From: Oscillospiraceae bacterium
Lineage (GTDB): Bacteria > Bacillota > Clostridia > Oscillospirales > Oscillospiraceae
Length of the DNA stretch: 47,319 nt
Direction: 5' to 3'
Assembly: GCA_902790375.1 (NCBI GenBank)
Contig: CADARY010000044.1
Location: forward strand, 1-47,319
In this document: positions 24,103-32,487 of the stretch, piece after piece
Layout: every line of letters starts with the position of its first letter
Numbering within the stretch: position 1 is the first letter of the stretch
Made by a program: the position numbers and the translations under genes
Notes under the pieces: generated by a model
Told to the model about the DNA's origin: nothing
Database searches by the model: none
Seen by the model: only the letters and a program-made list of their open reading frames with translations

Positions 24103-25242
24103 TCAGCGGCGTTTTTTGATGGCGTGGCGGATGGAATCGACGAGCAGCACGATGACCGTGAGGGCCACCAGACCGCCGGAGCCCGCGATGGCAAGGCGCA
24201 CGGCGTCGCTGGGCCCGCCATAGGCAAGCTCCCGCACGGCCTCAAAGCCGCAGATGACGCATTTGCCGCGCTCCAGGCCCGGGCCCTTGCGCGTGGCGGG
24301 CGTCTCCACCTGCCAGTCCATGCTGTGGGCGCCCTGCTCGATGCGCTCCCCGCAGGCACACTCGCGCCAGTGGGTGGTCTCGTTATAGTGCCAGTCCGCA
24401 GGAAAGTCGTGCACATGGGCGGGCGAGGGCGAGGACGAAGGGCTTGCCGACGGCGACGGAGACGGCGACGACGCGGGCGAGGGCGACGGCGAGGGGGAAG
24501 GAGACGGCGACGGCGACGGCTCCGGAGAGGCGACGGGATTTACGTGCATGGTGGCGCGGGCGGAATCCTGACTCACGCCGAAGGCGCCGACAAAGCGGCA
24601 GTAGACCTGCCAGCCGTCCATCCAGGCGGGCACGCCGTAGATATTCACGCGGCTCTGCACCCCGTCGGAGGCGATGTCGATCAGCTCGGGGATCTCGTAG
24701 ACGGAGATCACTTCCCCGGTGGCGGGGTCGCAGGCAAACCACTGGAAGCCCTCGGCATACTTGGCGGTGGCCACAAAGGAGGCAAGGCCGCCCTCATCCA
24801 GGTACTCGTCCCCCGGGTCCTTCATCACGGAGGGCAGCCAGATCATCGGGTCGAAGGTGCGCGTGAGGGTCAGGCTGCGCCGGTCCGGACTCACCTCGCA
24901 CACGGCGCGCTCGTTGTTGAGATAGGCGTCCACGCTGCCGGAGAAGACAAAGCCGTCATGCGTGGCGAGGGTGATAAGCACCTGCACCGGGCCGGTGCCG
25001 AAGCGCGCTCTGATCGGATAGCCGCCGAAAAGGTCGTACCATTCGTAATCGGTGATATAGACGCCGTTCGTGCTGGTCGCGGCGGTGATCTCCTCCGCGT
25101 CCATCAGCGCAACCGGGGTGTAGCTCGTGGTGGTGAGAACCTTGCCGATCTCCGTTTCCGCCGAGGCTTTGGGCAGGCAGAACGGGAACAGCGCGCACAG
25201 ACACACAAGCGCCAAAAGAAAACGGATACGTCTGCCGTTCAT
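24103..25242 (-). CDS. Secreted, membrane-anchored protein with Ser/Pro linker and Cys-His module
   Basis: The 379-residue protein has a signal peptide (1-28, ending ASA), a beta-rich region of about 200 residues with no recognised family, and a long Ser-Pro linker (about 237-270). A short Cys/His module (HVHDF, CACGE, CVICG) may bind a metal. A C-terminal helix (about 350-371) followed by RHAIKKRR leaves it anchored with most of the chain outside. The layout is that of a gut Firmicute surface protein; the linker would span the wall. AGGAGG lies 7 nt before the ATG at 25242. Its function is unknown. The linker DNA is a GC-rich low-complexity tract. Confidence 0.75.
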   Translation of the reverse strand: MNGRRIRFLLALVCLCALFPFCLPKASAETEIGKVLTTTSYTPVALMDAEEITAATSTNGVYITDYEWYDLFGGYPIRARFGTGPVQVLITLATHDGFVFSGSVDAYLNNERAVCEVSPDRRSLTLTRTFDPMIWLPSVMKDPGDEYLDEGGLASFVATAKYAEGFQWFACDPATGEVISVYEIPELIDIASDGVQSRVNIYGVPAWMDGWQVYCRFVGAFGVSQDSARATMHVNPVASPEPSPSPSPSPSPSPSPASSPSPSPSASPSSSPSPAHVHDFPADWHYNETTHWRECACGERIEQGAHSMDWQVETPATRKGPGLERGKCVICGFEAVRELAYGGPSDAVRLAIAGSGGLVALTVIVLLVDSIRHAIKKRR

Positions 25243-25298
25243 CGCATCTCCTCCTTCCTGCATGCGGCAGCAGACAGCTTTTATTAATATTATTATAT

Positions 25299-25430
25299 GG
25301 GTATCGGCTTAACTCAGCTAACAATCACCGCGTACATCGTAGGGGCCGTTCACGAACGGCCCGGCAGTATAAAGTCGGTTTTTCGGATTCGTACGGTCAT
25401 ACAGGGAACCTTGCTGATGAATGCCGATAC
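25299..25430 (+). repeat. Palindromic dispersed repeat, family R2, copy 2
   Basis: It begins GGGTATCGGC and ends ATGCCGATAC. A 20-bp palindrome with arms GGGCCGTTC and GAACGGCCC lies at 25343-25362. It has the left palindromic module of copy 3 but lacks the second. It sits in the gap before mnmG. The adjacent bases 25431-25558 hold no recognised feature apart from an A/T-rich tract. Confidence 0.85.
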
Positions 25431-25558
25431 GCACTTATTATTATAACTTTTTTGGGCACCACGGTCAAGGGAAACGCTGAACAAATCGAAGCGTGCGGCT
25501 TGGCGGGCAGATTTTTCGCCGGATGAGGGCGAAAAACCGTTTTCCGGCGCAGTTCTGT

Positions 25559-25587
25559 TTGACGGCAGAGGCGGGGGATGATACAAT
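25559..25587 (+). promoter_or_regulatory. Promoter of the mnmG-mnmA operon
   Basis: TTGACG (25559-25564) and TACAAT (25582-25587) are 17 nt apart, about 37 nt before the mnmG start. Confidence 0.72.
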
Positions 25588-25623
25588 GGAGCGAAAATTT
25601 TTACGAAATCGTGGTGACTGCAA

Positions 25624-27498
25624 GTGATTCGATATGAGGCCGGGAAGTGCGAGGTCGCGGTGATCGGGGCCGGACACGCGGGCATCGAGGCCGCCCTTGC
25701 CGCGGCGCGCCTGGGGCTGGACACGGTCTGCTTCACCGTCAATCTCGACAGCGTGGGCAACATGCCCTGCAATCCCGCCATCGGCGGCACGGGCAAGGGC
25801 CACCTTGTCCGGGAGCTGGACGCCCTCGGCGGGGAGATGGCGAAGGCCGCGGACACAGCCTGCATCCAGTACCGGATGCTGAACCTCGGCAAGGGGCCGG
25901 CGGTACACTCCCTGCGGGCCCAGGCCGACCGGCGGCGCTACCAGCAGGTGATGAAGCACACGCTGGAAAAACAGGATAAGCTCCGCTTGAAGCAGGCGGA
26001 GGTCGTGGATATCGGCGTGGATGAGACGGGGAGCGTCTGCTCCGTCACCACCCACACGGGCGCGGTGTACCGCTGCGGGGCCGTGGTGATCGCCTCGGGC
26101 ACCTATCTCGGCGGGCGCACCATCGTGGGCGAGGTGCTGCGCGAATCGGGGCCGGACGGCCTCGCCGCGGCGACGGCGCTCACGGGCCGCCTCCGGGAGC
26201 TGGGGCTCAGCCTGCGCCGCTTCAAGACCGGCACGCCGCCGAGGGTCAACGCCCGGACGGTGGACTTTTCCAAAATGGAGCTGCAGCCGGGGGATGAAGA
26301 GCCGGAGCCCTTCTCCTTCTCCACCGACACGACGCCGGAAAACCGGGCGGTCTGCTACCTCACCTATACCAATGAGAAGACCCACGACATCATCCGCGCA
26401 AACCTCGGCCGCAGCCCCATCTATGCCGGGGTGATCGAGGGCGTGGGGCCGCGCTACTGCCCGAGCATCGAGACCAAGGTCATGACCTTCCCGGACAAGA
26501 CCCGGCACCAGCTCTTCATCGAGCCCATGGGCCTTGAGACCGAGGAGCTCTATATCCAGGGCTTTTCCTCCTCCATGCCGGAGGAGGTGCAGGTTCAGAT
26601 GCTGCACACGATCCCGGGGCTCGAGCATGCGGAGATGACCCGCTGCGCCTACGCCATCGAGTACGACTGCGTGGACCCGACGGAGCTCTATGCCACGCTC
26701 GAGAGCAAGAAGATCCCCGGCCTCTACGGCGCGGGGCAGTTCAACGGCTCCTCCGGCTACGAGGAGGCGGCGGTGCAGGGCTTCGTCGCGGGTGTGAACG
26801 CGGCGCGGAAGCTCCGGGGCCTCAAGCCCTTTATCCTGCGCCGCTCGGACGGATATATCGGCACGCTCATCGACGATCTGGTGACCAAGGGCACCAACGA
26901 GCCCTACCGCATGATGACCTCCCGCAGCGAGTACAGGCTGCTGCACCGGCAGGACAACGCAGACCAGCGCCTGAGCGCCCTGGGCCTTGAGATCGGGCTT
27001 GTGAGCGCGGAGCAGTATCGGAAGGTGCTGGATAAATATGCGCGCGTGGAGGCGGAGCTCAAGCGCCTGGAGGGAACGCACGTCGCCCCGACCGAGGCGC
27101 TGAACGAAATGCTCACCGCGAAGGGGACGGCCCCGGCGCATACGGGCTTTTCCCTTGCCGAGCTCATCCGCCGCCCGCAGATCGGCTATCAGGACACGGC
27201 GGCCTTCGACCCCGAACGGCCCGCGCTCCCCAGGGCTGTGTGGCAGCAGGCGGAGATCCGGCTGAAATACGACGGCTACATCCGGCGGCAGCTCCGGCAG
27301 ATCGAGGAGTTTGCCCGCCTGGAGGAAAAGAAGCTCCCCGCCGACATCGACTACGCCGCCATCACGGGCCTGCGGCTCGAGGCGCGCGAGAAGCTGGAGA
27401 AGATCAGACCCGAAAACTTCGGCCAGGCCGGGCGCATCTCCGGCGTCTCCCCGGCGGATATCTCGGTTTTAATGGTCTATATGGAGAACAGAAAATGA
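25624..27498 (+). CDS. mnmG: tRNA uridine-34 carboxymethylaminomethyl-modifying enzyme MnmG (GidA)
   Basis: With MnmE this FAD enzyme adds the (carboxymethyl)aminomethyl group to C5 of wobble uridine in several tRNAs. The 624-residue protein has the FAD loop GAGHAG (15-20), the [16 protein letters not shown] motif, RFKTGTPPR and the C-terminal MnmE- and tRNA-binding helices. The length is normal. The start is a GTG at 25624 with a weak GGTGA site; no ATG fits before the FAD loop. It overlaps mnmA by 4 nt. MnmE is not in the window. Confidence 0.95.
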   Translation: MIRYEAGKCEVAVIGAGHAGIEAALAAARLGLDTVCFTVNLDSVGNMPCNPAIGGTGKGHLVRELDALGGEMAKAADTACIQYRMLNLGKGPAVHSLRAQADRRRYQQVMKHTLEKQDKLRLKQAEVVDIGVDETGSVCSVTTHTGAVYRCGAVVIASGTYLGGRTIVGEVLRESGPDGLAAATALTGRLRELGLSLRRFKTGTPPRVNARTVDFSKMELQPGDEEPEPFSFSTDTTPENRAVCYLTYTNEKTHDIIRANLGRSPIYAGVIEGVGPRYCPSIETKVMTFPDKTRHQLFIEPMGLETEELYIQGFSSSMPEEVQVQMLHTIPGLEHAEMTRCAYAIEYDCVDPTELYATLESKKIPGLYGAGQFNGSSGYEEAAVQGFVAGVNAARKLRGLKPFILRRSDGYIGTLIDDLVTKGTNEPYRMMTSRSEYRLLHRQDNADQRLSALGLEIGLVSAEQYRKVLDKYARVEAELKRLEGTHVAPTEALNEMLTAKGTAPAHTGFSLAELIRRPQIGYQDTAAFDPERPALPRAVWQQAEIRLKYDGYIRRQLRQIEEFARLEEKKLPADIDYAAITGLRLEAREKLEKIRPENFGQAGRISGVSPADISVLMVYMENRK

Positions 27499-28502
27499 GC
27501 AAGGTGGTTTTGGGCTTTTCCGGCGGGGTGGACTCCGCCGTGTCGGCCGTGCTGCTGCAAAAGGCGGGCTTTACGGTGCACGGGCTGTATCTGGACAACA
27601 CGAGCGAGCAGGCGCGATGGGAGGCCGTCAGCTCCGCCGAACGGATGGGCGTGGAGCTTCGCGTCGTGGATGTGCATGAGGCGCTGGAGGAGCGGGTGTG
27701 CCGCCCCTTTGCCGCGTGCTATCTGCGCGGGGAGACGCCGAACCCCTGCGTGCTCTGCAACCCGACGCTGAAATTCCCGATGCTGCTCGAGGAGGCCGAC
27801 CGCGTGGGGGCGGAGCTTGTGGCGACGGGGCACTATGCCCGGGCGGAAAACGGGGAGCTCTACAAGGGGCGGCCCGCGAACGACCAGAGCTATATGCTGT
27901 GCAGGCTGACAAAGGAGCAGGTCGCGCGCCTGACCCTGCCGCTCGGCGGCTTTGAGAAAAAGCAGGTGAGGGCGCTGGCCGAGGAGTTCGGTCTGCCCGC
28001 CGCGCACAAGAAGGACAGCATGGAGATCTGCTTCATCCCGGATAAAGATTATGCAAACTGGCTTGCGGGCCGGGCCGAGCTGCCGGGACCGGGGGACTTT
28101 GTGTTCCACGGGGAAGTGATCGGACGGCACAGCGGGATCGTGAACTGGACGGTGGGCCAGCGCATCCCGGGGCTGCACGAGGGGCGTAAGCTCTATGTCT
28201 CGCGCATCGACGCCAGGGCGAATGTCATCGAGCTTGGCCTGTGGGAGGAGCTTTTTAAGACGGAGGTTTTGGCGCGGGACTTCAACTGGCTCATTGAGCC
28301 GCCGGTGGGGAAGATCATTCCCGCGAGCGTGCGTGTGCGCCATACCAAGTGGGAGGAGCCGCCCTGCACCGTGACTGCCGAGGGCGAGAGTGTCGCATGG
28401 ATCCAGTGCGAGACCCCGGTGCGCGCCCCGGCCCCCGGTCAGAGCGCCGTGCTGTATCAGGGCGAACGCCTCATCGGCGGGGGTTTTATTACAAGAGAAT
28501 AG
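27495..28502 (+). CDS. mnmA: tRNA 2-thiouridylase MnmA, short form
   Basis: MnmA adenylates and thiolates C2 of wobble uridine 34. The 335-residue protein has the PP-loop FSGGVDS (8-14), TPNPCVLCN with catalytic Cys85, and [11 protein letters not shown] with the persulfide Cys179. It is some 25-35 residues shorter than usual: the loop after the PP motif is reduced ([12 protein letters not shown] in place of the FMKNW segment). It shares a transcript with mnmG, so both wobble-uridine modifications are made together. A second MnmA elsewhere in the genome, with this one specialised, is possible. Confidence 0.9.
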   Translation: MSKVVLGFSGGVDSAVSAVLLQKAGFTVHGLYLDNTSEQARWEAVSSAERMGVELRVVDVHEALEERVCRPFAACYLRGETPNPCVLCNPTLKFPMLLEEADRVGAELVATGHYARAENGELYKGRPANDQSYMLCRLTKEQVARLTLPLGGFEKKQVRALAEEFGLPAAHKKDSMEICFIPDKDYANWLAGRAELPGPGDFVFHGEVIGRHSGIVNWTVGQRIPGLHEGRKLYVSRIDARANVIELGLWEELFKTEVLARDFNWLIEPPVGKIIPASVRVRHTKWEEPPCTVTAEGESVAWIQCETPVRAPAPGQSAVLYQGERLIGGGFITRE

Positions 28503-28519
28503 AGACAAAAAAAGAATAT

Positions 28520-28709
28520 GGGTATCAGCTTACGTCAGCTAACAATCACCGCGTACATCGTAGGGGCCGTTCACGAACGGCCCGGCAGTATAAAGTCGGT
28601 TTTTCAGATTCGCCCGGGCGCATTCGTCGGATACGGCCTTTGCCGCCGGGCGATTCGTGAATCGCCCCTACGGTCATACAGGGAACCTTGCTGATGAAAC
28701 TTGATACCC
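28520..28709 (+). repeat. Palindromic dispersed repeat, family R2, copy 3 (longest)
   Basis: This 190-bp copy begins GGGTATCAGC and ends TTGATACCC. It carries both palindromic modules: GGGCCGTTC/GAACGGCCC at 28564-28583 and GGGCGATTC/GAATCGCCC at 28648-28667. Copies 1 and 2 each keep one of them. It is in direct orientation with copy 2, the two bracketing mnmG-mnmA. Confidence 0.88.
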
Positions 28710-28754
28710 AATACATCACGTTATGTTATGAAAGACTTGCAACAGGAGTTACGG

Positions 28755-28791
28755 ATTGCCACACCAGTGACATCGGTCACTGGTTCGCAAT
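28755..28791. repeat. Imperfect palindrome, probably another extragenic repeat
   Basis: ATTGC (28755-28759) and GCAAT (28787-28791) enclose a perfect 9-bp stem, ACCAGTGAC and GTCACTGGT, with an ATCG loop. Similar ATTGC...GCAAT units are scattered in many bacterial genomes. There is no U-tract, so a terminator is unlikely. Confidence 0.55.
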
Positions 28792-28860
28792 GACGAACGA
28801 CGGAAGCTTTGCATGCTAAAGACGACGCGACTGAAAAGTTGCGGAAAAACGAATAAAATA

Positions 28861-28903
28861 CCAGCGCTTCGGAATCCCGCACAGGGCCCGGAGCGCTGGT
28901 TTT
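28861..28903. terminator. Hairpin terminator between mnmA and thrH
   Basis: A stem of 12 pairs starts with CCAGCGCT (28861-28868) and AGCGCTGG (28892-28899), followed by TTTTG on the plus strand and TATTTTATTC on the minus strand. It probably ends transcripts from both sides. Confidence 0.75.
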
Positions 28904-28965
28904 GTCGTTCGGCAGGGAAGCAGCCCCGTACAGTCCCGGGGCGTGGTGTAACCGTTTTGTCACCC

Positions 28966-29072
28966 GGTGACGTCTGGTGACGTCTGGTGACGTTTGGTGA
29001 CGTTTGGTGACGCTTGGTGACGTCTGGTGACGTCTGGTGACGCTTGGTGACGTCTGGTGACGTTTGGTGACC
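28966..29072. repeat. Ten-bp tandem array, GGTGACGYYT
   Basis: Ten full units and one partial unit follow head to tail: GGTGACG then TCT, TTT or CTT. The first five bases and the CG are invariant. A small inverted repeat, GTCACC-C-GGTGAC (28959-28971), marks its left edge. The period matches one turn of B-DNA. From its end to 29239 (167 bp) there is an A/T-rich spacer with no recognised feature. Confidence 0.9.
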
Positions 29073-29239
29073 AATACCAATACCCAACAGTCAGCGATCA
29101 ACCGTCAACCGTCAGCAATCAAAAGCAAGAAATCAAAAATAAAAAATCAGTTCTCAGCCCGAAGGCAAGCAGGGCTTCACACTGCTGCGCCGGAAGAGGA
29201 AGGGAGAAGGCGGCCTGCCTGCGCGGGAGAAAAACAACA

Positions 29240-29842
29240 TCACACCATGGCGGATCGAATAAGCTTCAGGAGATCGTCGTATTCCTCACAGGCCGGGATG
29301 TCGGGGTACTGCGCCTTGATGCTCTCCGGGGCGCGGAAGAGAAAGCCCGCCTTGCTGGCCTGGATCATGGCAAGGTCGTTGAAGCTGTCGCCGGAGGCGA
29401 TGGTCTCATAGCCCACCGACTGGAAGGCGCGCACGGTGGAGAGCTTCGTCTCCCTGCATCTCAGGCGGAAATCCGTGACCTCGCCGTTCGGGGCGACCAC
29501 CAGCTCGTTGCAGAAGAGAGCCGGCCAGCCGAGCTTTTTCATGAGGGGCTGGGCAAACTGGGTGAAGGTGTCGCTCAGGATCACGGCCTGGGTGATGGAG
29601 CGCAGCTCGTCGAGAAACTCCTTCGCGCCCGGCAGGGGGTCGATCGTGGCGATCACGTCCTGGATCTCCCTGAGGCCGAGGCCGTGCTCCTTCAAAATGC
29701 CGAGACGCCAGCGCATGAGCTTGTTGTAGTCCGGCTCGTCCCGCGTGGTGCGGCGCAGCTCCGGAATGCCGCTCGCTTCCGAAAAGGCGATCCAGATCTC
29801 GGGGACCAGGACCCCCTCCAAATCCAAACAGGTGATGTACAT
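29240..29842 (-). CDS. thrH: ThrH: phosphoserine phosphatase / homoserine phosphotransferase
   Basis: This 200-residue HAD-family enzyme closely resembles Pseudomonas ThrH, which dephosphorylates phosphoserine and can pass phosphate to homoserine. Motif I reads DLEGVLVPEIW (nucleophile Asp7, with Glu9 in place of the usual Asp), motif II VILSDTF (Ser90) and motif III/IV GDSFND (151-156). All are ThrH-type. It follows thrC by 24 nt on the same transcript, with AAAGGAGC before the ATG. That context favours a role in making O-phosphohomoserine for threonine synthase, standing in for ThrB. Confidence 0.9.
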   Translation of the reverse strand: MYITCLDLEGVLVPEIWIAFSEASGIPELRRTTRDEPDYNKLMRWRLGILKEHGLGLREIQDVIATIDPLPGAKEFLDELRSITQAVILSDTFTQFAQPLMKKLGWPALFCNELVVAPNGEVTDFRLRCRETKLSTVRAFQSVGYETIASGDSFNDLAMIQASKAGFLFRAPESIKAQYPDIPACEEYDDLLKLIRSAMV

Positions 29843-29866
29843 GTGTGCGCGCTCCTTTCTTGAGGC

Positions 29867-31324
29867 TCAGTCGGCCCAGCTTTTTTCCGCCTTCTTCGCC
29901 CTGACGTAGGCAAGCATGTCGGCGGGGGCGGTCACGTCCGTGTGGCGGACGGGGCGGTCCCTGAGACCGCGCAGGTTACGGGGCATGGGGACGCCGGTCT
30001 CCTTTTCCAGGGCGTCCATCATGGCAAACTCGTCCCCGTCACAGTGGGCCCCGATGGCGGAGAGGACCGCGGCCGGGAACTTGTAGGGCGAGGCGGTGGA
30101 GAGGATCACGACGGGGCCGTTGTCCTTGCCGAAGGCCTGCGCCGCGCTCCAGCCCACGGCGGTGTGGGTGTCGCAGAGGTAGCGCTCAGCCTGCCAGACC
30201 TGGCCGATGGCGGCCTTGGTCCCGGCATCGTCGCAGCAGTACGCGCAGAAGCGGGACTGGATCTTCTCCAGCAGCGCCGCCGGGACGCTGTAATGCCCCT
30301 CGGTTTTGAGGCTCTGCATGAGGCCCGCGACAAGGGCGCTGTCCCCGCTCATGAGGTACAGAAGCCGCTCCAGATTGCTGGAGATGAGAATGTCCATCGA
30401 GGGAGAGAGGGTCTTGTGGAAGGGGCGGCGGCGGTCATAGACGCCGGTGCGCAGAAAGTCCGTGAGGACGTTGTTGGCGTTGGAGGCGCAGATGAGCCTG
30501 CCGACGGGAAGGCCCAGCTCCCCGGCGAGGTAGCCGGCCAGAATGTCCCCGAAGTTGCCGGTGGGGACGGAAAAGTTCAGCTTCTGCCCGGCCTCGATGC
30601 GTCCCATGCGCACCGCGTCGAAGTAGGCGGCAAAGTAGTAGACCACCTGAGGGACAAGACGGCCGATGTTGATGGAGTTTGCCGAGGACAGGCCCGCGGG
30701 CATGGCGGCAAAGATGTTCTTGACGCCGGTCTGGGCATCGTCAAAATTCCCCTCCACCGCGCAGACCTTGACGTTGCGGCCCTCCTGGGTGACCATCTGG
30801 GCCTTCTGCACGGCGCTGACCCCGTCGCGGGGATAGAAGACGAGGATGCGGATGCCGGGAACATCGCGGAAGCCCTCGAGCGCGGCCTTGCCGGTGTCGC
30901 CGCTCGTGGCGGTGAGGATCAGGATATCGTCCCGGCTGCCGCATTTCTCGGCGGCGCGCTTCATCAGGTGGGGCAGCAGACACAGCGCCACATCCTTAAA
31001 GGCGGACGTGGGGCCGTGGAAAAGCTCGAGAAACAGATCGTCCCCGGCGTCCCGCAGGGGGGTGATCCAGGCGGCGGGGAACTTGCCCCGGTAGGCGGCC
31101 TCGACGAGATCCTTCGCCTCCGCCTCCGAAAAGTCCGGCAGGAGAGCCGAGAGCACCTTTGCGGCAATCGAGGCGTAGTCCAGTTCCATCATCGCGCTTA
31201 AGTCCAGCTTCGGGATCGACGCGGGCTCCATGGTGTACAGCCCCCCATCGGGGGCAAGCCCGTCCACGATCGCGCGGGCGGAGGAGACGGCGGGCGCGCC
31301 GCCGCGGGTGCTGGTATAGAGCAT
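29867..31324 (-). CDS. thrC: Threonine synthase
   Basis: The 485-residue PLP enzyme turns O-phosphohomoserine into threonine. The N-terminal MLYTSTRGGAPAVS, the PLP lysine Lys110 in GPTSAFKDVAL, LTATSGDTGKAALEG and VPTGNFGDILAGY are all family marks of the long, clostridial/enteric type. The ATG at 31324 follows AGGAAGTG. It is the first gene of a two-gene operon with thrH and has a strong promoter of its own. Confidence 0.95.
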   Translation of the reverse strand: MLYTSTRGGAPAVSSARAIVDGLAPDGGLYTMEPASIPKLDLSAMMELDYASIAAKVLSALLPDFSEAEAKDLVEAAYRGKFPAAWITPLRDAGDDLFLELFHGPTSAFKDVALCLLPHLMKRAAEKCGSRDDILILTATSGDTGKAALEGFRDVPGIRILVFYPRDGVSAVQKAQMVTQEGRNVKVCAVEGNFDDAQTGVKNIFAAMPAGLSSANSINIGRLVPQVVYYFAAYFDAVRMGRIEAGQKLNFSVPTGNFGDILAGYLAGELGLPVGRLICASNANNVLTDFLRTGVYDRRRPFHKTLSPSMDILISSNLERLLYLMSGDSALVAGLMQSLKTEGHYSVPAALLEKIQSRFCAYCCDDAGTKAAIGQVWQAERYLCDTHTAVGWSAAQAFGKDNGPVVILSTASPYKFPAAVLSAIGAHCDGDEFAMMDALEKETGVPMPRNLRGLRDRPVRHTDVTAPADMLAYVRAKKAEKSWAD

Positions 31325-31363
31325 GAAGATCACTTCCTGTATTTGTTTTTCGCAAGTGGAGCT

Positions 31364-31392
31364 ATGATACAATGTGCGCGGTAAAAAGTCAA
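31364..31392 (-). promoter_or_regulatory. Promoter of thrC-thrH
   Basis: On the minus strand TTGACT (31387-31392) and TATCAT (31364-31369) are 17 nt apart. No attenuator or T-box-like structure is apparent in the short leader (about 33 nt). Confidence 0.8.
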
Positions 31393-31450
31393 GTGTTTTT
31401 GCGTGACGGACAGCATTGAACTGCGGCGAAGCCGCTCTTATACGCCGCGC

Positions 31451-31780
31451 TCAAAGCTCGATCCCGAGCTGGGTGCAGAGCATGCCCAGCCAGTGGGCGA
31501 GGGCGTCCTCGGAGCGGAAGCAGGGGAGCATGCCGGCGGGCGGGTGCAGCACGGCGTTGAGCGCTTCCCCGTCCGCCTGCCGCTCCATGCGCCCGAGCTC
31601 CATGTCGAGATAAAAATGATCGTGGCGGATGTGGCGCATCTCATGGGCCAGCGTCTCCTGCTGCCGGGCCGGGGAGAGGCGGGAGTTGATGTAGATGTCA
31701 AAGCTGCCGTCGTCATTCGGGAGGGTGACCCCCTCCACCTTCGGCGGCAGGGGGACCAGGCGCACATAGGTGTCAGTCAT
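31451..31780 (-). CDS. ImmA/IrrE-family metallopeptidase
   Basis: The 109-residue protein carries AHEMRHIRHDHF (about 45-56), the HExxH zinc motif of ImmA/IrrE peptidases. Such enzymes cleave the XRE-type repressor encoded with them and so induce the element. It is short and compact for the family, with the motif in the middle. It overlaps the XRE repressor gene by 8 nt, which supports the pairing. It is the leftmost gene of the prophage. Confidence 0.82.
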   Translation of the reverse strand: MTDTYVRLVPLPPKVEGVTLPNDDGSFDIYINSRLSPARQQETLAHEMRHIRHDHFYLDMELGRMERQADGEALNAVLHPPAGMLPCFRSEDALAHWLGMLCTQLGIEL

Positions 31781-32144
31781 GGCGGCGCAGCGCCTCGATG
31801 ATCTTCACCGCCTGGCGCACATCCTCGGGTGAGGCGTCCTGCGCGAGCTTGAAGAGCATGCGCATATCCTCCCGCTCCCGCAGGGTGGTGAGCAGCTCCT
31901 CCATCTCCGCGTCCCGCGCGCCGAGAGGGGCGGGATCGTCCGTCTCTCCGCGCAGATACGCCGAGCTTGTGCCGAGGATCCGGGCCACCTCCCGCAGCTG
32001 GGCGTCGCTCGGCTGGGATTTCTGCTGCTTCCAGTCCTGGCAGAGGGTGGGACTGCGCCCGAGGGACTGGGCGATGAAGGTCTTGGTGATGCCGCGGGCC
32101 ACCCGCAGCGCTTCAAACCTGTTGTAGAGGAACAAAACGCTCAC
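31773..32144 (-). CDS. XRE-family phage repressor
   Basis: The 123-residue protein has an N-terminal helix-turn-helix (about 10-65): GITKTFIAQSLGRSPTLCQ, then the QPSDAQLREVARILGTS helices of the XRE fold. The C-terminal part is helical and may dimerise. It probably maintains lysogeny and is cleaved by the ImmA-like partner. The GTG at 32144 is the longest start; a TTG at 32135, with GGGGTGAG before it, is at least as good. It is transcribed from the promoter at 32270-32298 with a leader of about 120 nt. Confidence 0.85.
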   Translation of the reverse strand: MSVLFLYNRFEALRVARGITKTFIAQSLGRSPTLCQDWKQQKSQPSDAQLREVARILGTSSAYLRGETDDPAPLGARDAEMEELLTTLREREDMRMLFKLAQDASPEDVRQAVKIIEALRRHD

Positions 32145-32193
32145 CCCATTTTTGTGCAGAATCTACGAATCTCAAAAAAGAGGGACTATGCCC

Positions 32194-32222
32194 TTGAATA
32201 TCGCAAATAATTCGGATATACT
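32194..32222 (+). promoter_or_regulatory. Rightward prophage promoter
   Basis: TTGAAT (32194-32199) and TATACT (32217-32222) are 17 nt apart. Transcription would start near 32229 and run into the small genes and terminase. It faces the leftward promoter at 32270-32298. Confidence 0.6.
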
Positions 32223-32269
32223 GCGAAGCGGATCTGAAAAAAATGTGAATCCGCCGCGCGGTTTTCTCT

Positions 32270-32298
32270 ATTTTAAGGCATTGCGCCGGGCTTGTCAA
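32270..32298 (-). promoter_or_regulatory. Leftward promoter of the repressor gene
   Basis: On the minus strand a perfect TTGACA (32293-32298) and TAAAAT (32270-32275) are 17 nt apart. Its start near 32263 lies downstream of the rightward start, so the two transcripts overlap at their 5' ends. GCGGAT (32228-32233) and ATCCGC (32249-32254) form a dyad in the overlap. Confidence 0.75.
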
Positions 32299-32352
32299 GG
32301 ATTTTGTCTTAATTATGTGAGAGAACACGGCGGGCAGAAGGGAGCGGAGGGC

Positions 32353-32487
32353 ATGCGGGAGATCGAGGATGATCCGATCGTGCGCTGCATGGAGCGAAAC
32401 GGCTGCCCGCCCTGGCTGCTCCGGGGCGGGGCGGATCACGATGAGCGGGACGAGGATCGCGGGGAGGACGACGATGCCGAATTATAG
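32353..32487 (+). CDS. Small acidic phage protein
   Basis: This frame of 44 residues starts MREIEDDPIVRCMERNGCPP and ends in a run of Asp/Glu/Arg. GGAGCGGAGGG lies just before the ATG. It overlaps the next gene by 14 nt. I do not recognise a family. Its place as the first gene after the rightward promoter, with a good ribosome binding site and coupled translation, supports it as real. Confidence 0.55.
   Translation: MREIEDDPIVRCMERNGCPPWLLRGGADHDERDEDRGEDDDAEL

Noticed and set aside
28966-29072. Possible CRISPR array
   Set aside because: Units are 10 bp, contiguous and without spacers.
28721-29101. A minus-strand frame encoding repeats like VTKRHQTSPD
   Set aside because: It arises from reading the 10-bp array; it has no ribosome binding site, and its downstream part runs through a terminator and a palindrome.
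31393-31450. Left attachment site of the prophage
   Set aside because: Only a small GCGGC/GCCGC hairpin is seen, and without the right end no direct repeat can be matched.
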